A stretch of DNA of 30,935 nt from Syntrophaceae bacterium UBA1163. GTDB taxonomy: Bacteria; Desulfobacterota; BSN033; UBA1163. Below are positions 23,686 through 29,804 of the stretch, piece after piece. Where the stretch lies: the NCBI GenBank assembly GCA_002311635.1, contig DBZJ01000088.1, positions 1 to 30,935 on the forward strand, given 5' to 3'. The position numbers were made by a program, and so were the translations under genes. The notes below the pieces were generated by a model. The model did not search any database. It had not been told where the DNA came from and worked only from the letters and a program-made list of their open reading frames with translations. The stretch's first letter is position 1; each line of letters opens with the position of its first letter.

Positions 23686-24300
23686 ATGACCCGAAAAACC
23701 TGGTTTGTGATTCTGAGTCTCTTTTTAATGGTGCTCTTTCTCGCAGGGTGTGCCAAGAAGATGGTGAGGATTCCTTCCGTCGAGGCACCTCCTGTTAAGG
23801 ATCCCATGGCTCAACTTCTGGAAGCCTTTTCCTCCGTAGAATCTCTTCAGGCCAAGGCCTCGATTCGTGTTGACACCGTGAGAAAAGGTCAGGAGTACAA
23901 GTTCCTTCTCAACGGACTCGTCTACTACGAAAAACCGGATAAACTTCGCATCCTGGGTTATCACCCGTTTGGAATGGGTGTCTTTGATATCCTTTACCGG
24001 GGCGGCGAATTCCTCGTTTTCAGTCCCCTACAAAATAGAGTCTATACCGGAGAGATTTCCGAGTTCAGAGATCTCATCGCGAAGGCGAATATCAGGATCT
24101 CTACAGAAAAGCCTGAAGGCAGCGAGGTCCCAAACCGAATTCGGATCGAGATGCCGGAGAAGGAGACCCGCCTGGATATGAAATTGAAGGAAATCTCCGT
24201 CAACCGACCCCTGCCTGAGAACTCGTTCGAGTGGGACGCTCCGGAGGGAGTGGAGATTAAGCCGCTGGCCCAATTCCTAAAAGGGAAGAAGCTGGAATGA
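23686..24300 (+). CDS. LolA/LolB-like (DUF4292-type) outer-membrane lipoprotein
   Basis: A 204-residue lipoprotein. The signal peptide (TWFVILSLFLMVLFLAGC) ends in a lipobox with Cys22 as the lipidated residue. The mature part (LQAKASIRVDTV, YKFLLNGLVYYEKPDKLRILGYHPFGMGVFDILY, NRIRIEMPEKETRLDMKLKEI) has the strand pattern of the LolA/LolB fold, which holds a hydrophobic ligand in a half-barrel. The ATG at 23686 is chosen because AAGGAG (23671-23676) lies nine bases upstream. It begins four bases after the CrtI-like stop and overlaps the radical SAM gene by four bases. A role in carrying the pathway's lipid across the periplasm is inferred; LolA-like proteins are also found in aryl polyene clusters. 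Confidence 0.82.
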   Translation: MTRKTWFVILSLFLMVLFLAGCAKKMVRIPSVEAPPVKDPMAQLLEAFSSVESLQAKASIRVDTVRKGQEYKFLLNGLVYYEKPDKLRILGYHPFGMGVFDILYRGGEFLVFSPLQNRVYTGEISEFRDLIAKANIRISTEKPEGSEVPNRIRIEMPEKETRLDMKLKEISVNRPLPENSFEWDAPEGVEIKPLAQFLKGKKLE

Positions 24301-25619
24301 AGATTTCTTTTATTATTCCGAGGTGGCCGAAGAACAGCTTCTGGGACGTCATCGCATTCAAATTTCCCCTGCTTTCGTCTTCCCTTCTCGCGGGGCTGAC
24401 GCCCTCGCATTATCAATTCCGCATCATTGATGAAAGCCTCGCGGAGATCGATTTCGACCAGGAGGTAGATCTGGTCGCCATCACTGCCATCACTCCTTTG
24501 GCGCCGAGGGGATACGAGATTGCGGATGAATTTCGCAGGAGAGGGAAGAAGGTGGTGGTAGGGGGTATCCACGCGTCCTGGCTTCCCGAGGAGGCTAAAG
24601 CCCATTCCGATAGTGTGGCCATCGGCGAGGCCGATGAGGTCTGGAGCGAAATTCTGGAAGATGCTGAAAAAGGGACGATGAAGCCTTTTTATCGTCAGAA
24701 GGAGAGAACGGATCTAAGCCGTCTTCCCATTCCGAGAAGGGATCTTTTTCCCACCAGGGGGTACCTCTTTCACAATCTGGTTCAGACCACAAGGGGATGT
24801 CCTTACGATTGCGAGTTCTGCTCGGTGACGGCTCTTCACGGGAGGTCTTATCGGATGAGGCCGGTCTCCGAAGTTGAGAAAGAGATTCAATCCCTGGAGC
24901 GATCAAAAGCCTATATCTTCTTCGTAGACGATAATCTGGTTGGAAACCTCTCGCATGCCAAAGAGCTTCTCACCATGCTGTCCCATTATCGACTGCGCTG
25001 GGTAAGTCAGGGACCCATCCACATTGCGGAGGATAAAGAAATGGTTTCCCTGATGGCCAAGGCCGGATGCCACGGGCTCTTTATTGGGTTCGAAAGCCTT
25101 CGTGAAGAAAACCTAAACCTCATGGGAAAGCGCATCAACCGAATTGAAGCCTACGAGAATGGGATCCAAAGACTCCACGACGCCGGCATCGGAGTCTATG
25201 GTTCCTTTGTCTTTGGCTATGACTACGATGATCCCTCGGTGTTTGATGATTTTTTGGAGTTTGCCGAACGAAACCGAATGGAAGGGGCGTTCCTTCCTCT
25301 TCTCACCCCTTTCCCTGGGACTCGGATCTATCAACGGTTGAAACAGGAGGCAAGGCTTCTGACCGAGGATTGGTCGAAATACGATATGGCGACAGTGGTC
25401 TTTCAACCCAAACGAATGACTGTCGAAGAACTTCAGGAAGGGTTCTGGAAAGTGAATCGGTTTTTTTATTCCCTTCCGTCTATGTTGAAAAGAGTCTTCA
25501 ACCCCTTTCATATCAAAAGAAGCCTGATCATCTTCGGGCCGATGAATCTCGGCCTCTGGCCCGCCGTCAAGAAAGCAGAGCAGCATTTTAGAAAGTCGAT
25601 CCGCCAACCACTCCTTTAA
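24297..25619 (+). CDS. B12-binding-domain-type radical SAM protein
   Basis: A 440-residue radical SAM enzyme. The N-terminal about 130 residues form a cobalamin-binding-like Rossmann domain (VVVGGIHASWLPEEA, IGEADEVW), but the DxHxxG cobalamin-ligand motif is not seen. Cys168, Cys172 and Cys175 (RGCPYDCEFC) bind the iron-sulfur cluster. The core barrel follows (FVDDNLVGN, GLFIGFESL, GSFVFGYDYDD). Members of this group carry out radical methylations, ring formations and rearrangements, including on lipids such as hopanoids. The ATG overlaps the lipoprotein stop by four bases, so CrtI-like, lipoprotein and this gene are one operon. A late modification of the hydrocarbon chain is the natural inference. 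Confidence 0.9.
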   Translation: MKISFIIPRWPKNSFWDVIAFKFPLLSSSLLAGLTPSHYQFRIIDESLAEIDFDQEVDLVAITAITPLAPRGYEIADEFRRRGKKVVVGGIHASWLPEEAKAHSDSVAIGEADEVWSEILEDAEKGTMKPFYRQKERTDLSRLPIPRRDLFPTRGYLFHNLVQTTRGCPYDCEFCSVTALHGRSYRMRPVSEVEKEIQSLERSKAYIFFVDDNLVGNLSHAKELLTMLSHYRLRWVSQGPIHIAEDKEMVSLMAKAGCHGLFIGFESLREENLNLMGKRINRIEAYENGIQRLHDAGIGVYGSFVFGYDYDDPSVFDDFLEFAERNRMEGAFLPLLTPFPGTRIYQRLKQEARLLTEDWSKYDMATVVFQPKRMTVEELQEGFWKVNRFFYSLPSMLKRVFNPFHIKRSLIIFGPMNLGLWPAVKKAEQHFRKSIRQPLL

Positions 25620-25652
25620 CGCCTGCATACGACAAATACTTTTACCCCTCCC

Positions 25653-25792
25653 CCAAATCCCGATTTAGAAAGTTGTCATTGCGAACGAAGTGAAGCAATC
25701 TCTCCCTTCATTCAATGAGATTGCCACGCACCTTTCAGGCGCTCGCAAAGACAGCCTGAGAAAAGCATTTTCTTCTCTAAATCGGGATCTGG
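25653..25792. repeat. MITE-like nested inverted repeat, copy A of the GTCATTGCGA family
   Basis: A 140-base element bounded by 17-base terminal inverted repeats, CCAAATCCCGATTTAGA (25653-25669) and TCTAAATCGGGATCTGG (25776-25792), with 16 of 17 pairs. Inside it lies a second palindrome: GTCATTGCGA (25675-25684), GCAATCTC (25695-25702), GAGATTGC (25717-25724) and TCGCAAAGAC (25743-25752). No coding capacity is seen. It fills most of the gap between the radical SAM and glycosyltransferase genes and may end the upstream operon. Confidence 0.8.
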
Positions 25793-25889
25793 GTACCTGT
25801 TTATCCTTGCAAATATTCCTGAAATTCAGTAATCTACGGCTTAAGGACCCCTCCTAAGTAAACATTGTACTTCCAGGATTTCTCATCTC

Positions 25890-26615
25890 ATGGATATACC
25901 TCTTCGGTGTGCCATTGTCATCCCTGCTTATAACCATGGGACACGGCTGCGTGGGGTCGTCGAAAAATGTCTCCGGCTCCGGCTGCCTGTGATTGTGGTG
26001 AATGATGGATCGACAGACTCCACTCCTGATATCCTCGCTTCCCTTTCTGGTGTCACAGTGATACACCATGAGAGGAATCAGGGGAAGGGAGCTTCTTTGC
26101 TTACAGGGTTTGCCGCAGCTCTCCAGTTCGCGGACTGGGCGATCACGATTGATGCCGACGGACAGCACGATCCGGAAGATATTCTTTCCCTGATTTCCCT
26201 GATCCGCGCAGTCCCGGAAGGGCAGCGCCCCCTGGTGATAGGGAAACGGGTAGGGATGGGAAATGGGAATGTACCTTGGACCAGCCGCTGGGGCAGAAGA
26301 TTCGCCAACTTCTGGGTCTGGACCTCATGCGGGAGATGGCTTTCCGATGCGCAGTCCGGATTTCGGGTATATCCCCTTCCTGAAACCCTGCGCCTTGGGA
26401 CCAGGGCCAGGAGATACCAGTTTGAGGTGGAGGTTCTGGTTCTGGCAGTTTGGCGCGGGATTCCCATCATCGAGGCGCCTGTGCATGCCATCTATGGGCC
26501 TCGTGAGGAGAGGGTCTCCCATTTCCGGCCATGGCTTGATTTCTGGCGTAACACTAAGACCTTTGCCAGGCTGGTCGCCACAAGGATCTTGATTCCCTCA
26601 AGACTACGGAAGTAA
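25890..26615 (+). CDS. Family 2 glycosyltransferase (dolichyl-phosphate mannosyltransferase-like)
   Basis: A 241-residue GT-A fold enzyme. It has IVIPAYNHGTRL at 9-20, VVNDGSTD at 36-43, the metal-binding DADGQHDPED at 88-97 and DAQSGFRVYP further on. The YNHG form with NDGSTDSTPDIL is like the glycosyltransferases found in aryl polyene clusters. In the family it moves a sugar from a nucleotide or lipid donor. No membrane segment is obvious, so it is probably cytoplasmic or membrane-associated. It converges on the KS 4 gene with a 39-base gap and is separated from the radical SAM operon by a repeat. Glycosylation of the cluster's product is inferred. Confidence 0.88.
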   Translation: MDIPLRCAIVIPAYNHGTRLRGVVEKCLRLRLPVIVVNDGSTDSTPDILASLSGVTVIHHERNQGKGASLLTGFAAALQFADWAITIDADGQHDPEDILSLISLIRAVPEGQRPLVIGKRVGMGNGNVPWTSRWGRRFANFWVWTSCGRWLSDAQSGFRVYPLPETLRLGTRARRYQFEVEVLVLAVWRGIPIIEAPVHAIYGPREERVSHFRPWLDFWRNTKTFARLVATRILIPSRLRK

Positions 26616-26654
26616 ACCCCGTTAGAAAAGTCTTCTGCTTTATAAACCTTCCTC

Positions 26655-27890
26655 TTAGACCGAACTCAAAACTAATGAGGTGTTGACTCCGCCAAAGGCA
26701 AAATTATTGTTTGCAGCAAGACGGAAACGTCGCTCCCAAGGTTCACCGATCACGTGGTTCAATCGCGGCAGGGCTGGGTCGGGGTTCTCAAGATTTAATG
26801 TGGAAGCAATGAAGCCTTCTCGCATCATGAGAAGAGTGGCAATGGCCTCAATCGCTCCGCAGGCCCCCATGGTGTGCCCCAGGTAGCCTTTGAGGGAGGC
26901 GGTCGGGACACCCGGCCCGTAGATTTCGTTGATAACCGTTGCCTCCACTTCGTCTCCGTGGGTCGTACCGGTTGCATGTGCGTTCACATACTGGATTTCA
27001 TCCGGGCTGCGTCCGGCGTCTTTTAGCGCAGCGAGCAAACACTCTTCCATAGACCGGGCATCCGAGTTTGTGAGATGTATACCGCTTCCGTTCGTCCAGA
27101 AACCTTCAATCTCACCTAAAATAGGGGCGCCTCGATTCTTGGCCCGCTCGTACTCCTCAAGGATCAACGTTGCTCCTCCCTCGGCTACGACCAGGCCATC
27201 CCTCTTTTCATCGAAGGGTCGGGGGGTTTCTGACGGCCGGTCATTGTAATTCGAGGATGTGGCCAGCATCAGGTCGAACACGGCGGCAGAGAGAATGTCG
27301 ACCTCATCTGCTCCGCCTGTGATCATGATGTCCGCCCTCCCGGCCTTGATCGCCTCATAACCAAATCCTATGCCCTGGGAACCCGAAACACAGGCCGGGC
27401 AGGACGCTATGAAAGGCCCTCTCGTATGGAATAAAATGGAGAGATTGCCTGCACACGTATGACTCATGCATTTCAAGTACCAGGATGGAGGTATCCCTTC
27501 AAGGGAGCGGTTCTGAATCATGTTACCGATATATTCCATTTGACTCCTGACGCTCCCTTCGGTAGATCCGTAAGAGACGCCGCAGGCTTGGGAAGCAATT
27601 TCACTTTCGCTGAGTCCGGATGCCTTCACTGCGTCAATGGCCGAGAGGGCCGCGAGCAGGGCCACCCTGCCCATACTTCGCCGGTATTGCCGAGAAATAG
27701 ATTCTTCCTCGCCGTCAATATGACACAATCCGGCCACACGGGTTCGTAAATTCTTTATACCGTCCCACTCGGGCATGACGGATATGCCGCTTCGGCGCTC
27801 CTTGAGGGATTTTACGAATTCTCCGAGGGTATTGCCAATCGGAGACCGTATCCCCATGCCGACAACGACAACTCTTCTTTGATTTCCCAT
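26655..27890 (-). CDS. Beta-ketoacyl-ACP synthase, full catalytic triad (KS 4)
   Basis: A 411-residue condensing enzyme with an intact triad: Cys167 in SCPACVSGSQ, His305 in VNAHATGTTHGD and His339 in LKGYLGHTMGA. The C-terminal NNNFAFGGVNTS is also typical. Its active-site surroundings (PACVSGSQGIGFGYEAI, HATGTTHGD) differ from those of KS 2, so it probably has a different acyl preference or step, such as initiation versus elongation. It lies 31 bases downstream of the thioesterase on the same strand, and the two are likely co-transcribed. The GT2 gene converges on it. It is the only KS-fold gene of the four on the minus strand. Confidence 0.94.
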   Translation of the reverse strand: MGNQRRVVVVGMGIRSPIGNTLGEFVKSLKERRSGISVMPEWDGIKNLRTRVAGLCHIDGEEESISRQYRRSMGRVALLAALSAIDAVKASGLSESEIASQACGVSYGSTEGSVRSQMEYIGNMIQNRSLEGIPPSWYLKCMSHTCAGNLSILFHTRGPFIASCPACVSGSQGIGFGYEAIKAGRADIMITGGADEVDILSAAVFDLMLATSSNYNDRPSETPRPFDEKRDGLVVAEGGATLILEEYERAKNRGAPILGEIEGFWTNGSGIHLTNSDARSMEECLLAALKDAGRSPDEIQYVNAHATGTTHGDEVEATVINEIYGPGVPTASLKGYLGHTMGACGAIEAIATLLMMREGFIASTLNLENPDPALPRLNHVIGEPWERRFRLAANNNFAFGGVNTSLVLSSV

Positions 27891-27921
27891 TTTTATGAAA
27901 TTTCCCGCATACGCGCTGTTG

Positions 27922-28350
27922 TTATTTCAGCCGTTCATTCCCGTAGAAAGCCTTCTGGATTTCCTCAGGGATCTGAAAGACCATTTCCATCTCCGGCAAT
28001 AGAACCGCTACCTGCTCCGTCCACCCTTTGGCGCAGAGTCTTCCGTTAGAGGTTAACTTTATCTCAAAATTCAAGATGATCCGGACGCGAGCTTCCTTGA
28101 GCACTGCCGTGCAAGTAAACTCATCATCGAACCTCAAAGGCCAGAGATGCTTGATCGTAGAGCGGACGATCGGAAATACGTACCTCGTCTCCTCCATGTA
28201 GCGCTGTAAGTCCACGCCGTATTCTCTAAAAAGTGCCTGCCGAGCCACTTCAAAGTATTTTAAGTAATTCCCGTGCCAGACGATCCGCATCAGGTCTACA
28301 TCGTGATAAGGCACTTTCATTGTAATACTGGTCGAAACAGATTGAGCCAT
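27922..28350 (-). CDS. 4HBT-type hot-dog acyl thioesterase
   Basis: About 142 residues forming one hot-dog domain. The signature YHDVDLMRIVWHGNYLKYFE (residues 15-34) is that of 4-hydroxybenzoyl-CoA-type thioesterases, with Asp19 as the catalytic carboxylate. In the family it hydrolyses acyl-CoA or acyl-ACP. Similar genes occur in aryl polyene clusters. The ATG at 28350 gives a natural N-terminus; a GTG at 28359 with GGAA upstream is an alternative that adds three residues. It is the first gene of a probable two-gene operon with KS 4. Chain release or editing is inferred. Confidence 0.88.
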   Translation of the reverse strand: MAQSVSTSITMKVPYHDVDLMRIVWHGNYLKYFEVARQALFREYGVDLQRYMEETRYVFPIVRSTIKHLWPLRFDDEFTCTAVLKEARVRIILNFEIKLTSNGRLCAKGWTEQVAVLLPEMEMVFQIPEEIQKAFYGNERLK

Positions 28351-28409
28351 TCTTCTCACAAATAAATTCCAGTAAGGACCAACACAAACGGATTAAATAC
28401 CTTTACTTC

Positions 28410-28501
28410 GTCATTGCGAGCGATCCCGCCTTAGTGGGGGAGCGTGGCAATCTCAGTCCATAAATACGAGATTGCTTCGTCGTTTCACTCCTCGCAATGA
28501 C
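28410..28501. repeat. Inverted copy B of the GTCATTGCGA palindromic repeat
   Basis: Perfect 11-base ends, GTCATTGCGAG (28410-28420) and CTCGCAATGAC (28491-28501), enclose GCAATCTC (28447-28454) and GAGATTGC (28468-28475). The half marked GCGTGGCAATCTC is on the left here, while copy A carries its complement (GAGATTGCCACGC) on the right, so the two copies are in opposite orientation. It occupies part of the 326-base gap between the thioesterase and PPTase genes. The rest of that gap is AT-rich and ends with the PPTase promoter. Confidence 0.82.
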
Positions 28502-28615
28502 CCTTTATTTAATGTCATTGTATTAAAACGTGCGCATCCAAAGCGGCAACTAAAATTAGCATAACATAAATACTTTTTCAATTGCGACCGCTGACGGGGT
28601 AATCGCTGAGTGATC

Positions 28616-28644
28616 TTGACAGCAACCTTCTGTGTCGCTATCAT
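28616..28644 (+). promoter_or_regulatory. Strong sigma-70-type promoter for the PPTase gene
   Basis: A perfect TTGACA (28616-28621), a 17-base spacer and TATCAT (28639-28644, 5 of 6) form a near-consensus promoter. AGGAGG follows at 28661-28666, ten bases before the TTG start at 28677. Confidence 0.75.
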
Positions 28645-28676
28645 TTCTATCATTCTACCAAGGAGGCTGATTTCTT

Positions 28677-29387
28677 TTGGCCTTGAATCAAATAGGTCTA
28701 AACTCCATTTCTGCTTCTTCCCTTACGAACGATTCCCTCATTTGGCCTGGGATCGAACGGCTACAGTTGGCATGTCTTGGAATGATACTCCTCGATATGG
28801 AAACCATTTCTCCTGTTGAGGATCATCTCTTCACCCCGCGCGAAACGGCAAGGGCGGTGAGAATGGGTCCACGAAGGCGGAGAGGATTTACTGCGGCGAG
28901 AGTCGCTCTGAAGAGACTCGCCCGCCAACTTAATCTTGCAGAAGAAGACAGGCCTGATCAAGCGATTGAGACCCTTGGCCCAGATGGCGCAAGGCCCTGC
29001 CTCGGCGAGAGCGGAATCTATTGCTCGGTCTCCCATTGTGCCCGGCTGGTAGCAGCAGTTGCGCACAGGTATCCGATTGGTGTTGACCTTGAGATGGTTT
29101 CAGAGAAACCGATAAGGACGAGACATCTCTTCATGTCACCCAGGGAAAGGGACCTTATTTCGCTATCCGGTTTGGGCCCGGAGAGGGCCGCCACTCGCGC
29201 ATGGACCATCAAGGAGGCAGCAGCCAAGGCATTAGGTCTCCATCTATTTCAGGCTATTCGAGAAGTAGAGGTAGTTAGGTTGGGTGAAGAAGAAGGGGTG
29301 ATGAGGTATCAAGAAAAGACTTATCCTGCCCGGCACGCCGAAGGGAACGGACATGTGATCACTCTGATCACCTTCGATGACGTTTGA
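28677..29387 (+). CDS. Sfp-type 4'-phosphopantetheinyl transferase
   Basis: A 236-residue PPTase of the Sfp/Gsp class. It has FTAARVALKRLA at 71-82, IYCSVSHCARLVAAVA at 114-129, GVDLE at 135-139 (metal Asp and Glu) and WTIKEAAAKALG at 176-187. In the family it moves the phosphopantetheine arm from CoA to acyl carrier proteins, so it would activate the ACP this cluster needs. No ACP gene lies in the window. The start is taken as TTG because AGGAGG lies ten bases upstream and a near-consensus promoter precedes it; the next in-frame ATG is 35 codons in. It is monocistronic here, with its own promoter, which suggests separate control. Confidence 0.9.
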   Translation: MALNQIGLNSISASSLTNDSLIWPGIERLQLACLGMILLDMETISPVEDHLFTPRETARAVRMGPRRRRGFTAARVALKRLARQLNLAEEDRPDQAIETLGPDGARPCLGESGIYCSVSHCARLVAAVAHRYPIGVDLEMVSEKPIRTRHLFMSPRERDLISLSGLGPERAATRAWTIKEAAAKALGLHLFQAIREVEVVRLGEEEGVMRYQEKTYPARHAEGNGHVITLITFDDV

Positions 29388-29724
29388 AAATCGGCTGCCG
29401 CGAAAGCATCACAATGGTTTCCCCGGAGTTCTGTGACTCTCTGAAATTCTTTGGAGTTGAGATCTTATTTGCCCTGATCGTCACTTCATTTCATCGCCAG
29501 TTCAAAGATTGGTGATGTCCTGTAAATAACACCTGCAAGTCTTTACCTTCATTGAAGGTTAACGACTAACGATTTCTGGTAGAAACATGCATGAGGAAGG
29601 CTTCAGCAGGAAGGCGATCTTTCATCAAAAAATCGTCTCTCCTCTCTCATACGATTCTGTTATTCCCGTGCTTGTGCGCAAAAGCGCTTCAGTGCGCGGC
29701 GTGCGAACGGGAACTCAGATATTA
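29388..29724. other. Intergenic stretch with no recognised feature
   Basis: No convincing gene, promoter, RNA or repeat was seen. A 90-codon plus-strand frame from 29591 runs through the terminator and into the antisense of the next gene, has no recognisable domain, and is not supported. Confidence 0.6.
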
Positions 29725-29753
29725 TAAAAAAAGATTCCTGCTTTCGCAGGAAT
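29725..29753 (-). terminator. Rho-independent terminator of the binding-protein gene
   Basis: On the minus strand, ATTCCTGC and GCAGGAAT (29753-29734) form a perfect 8-base-pair stem with a 4-base loop. A CTTTTTTTATAAT run follows. It lies about 50 bases after the stop at 29805, the expected place for the minus-strand gene. Confidence 0.88.
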
Positions 29754-29804
29754 GCCCAAGGGAAGTCAATTTTCATGTTTCTAATTTTTGCCTCTCTATC
29801 TTGG

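Noticed and set aside
23193..23807. Minus-strand frame opposite the CrtI-like and lipoprotein genes
   Set aside because: It covers the junction of two well-supported plus-strand genes and shows no domain.
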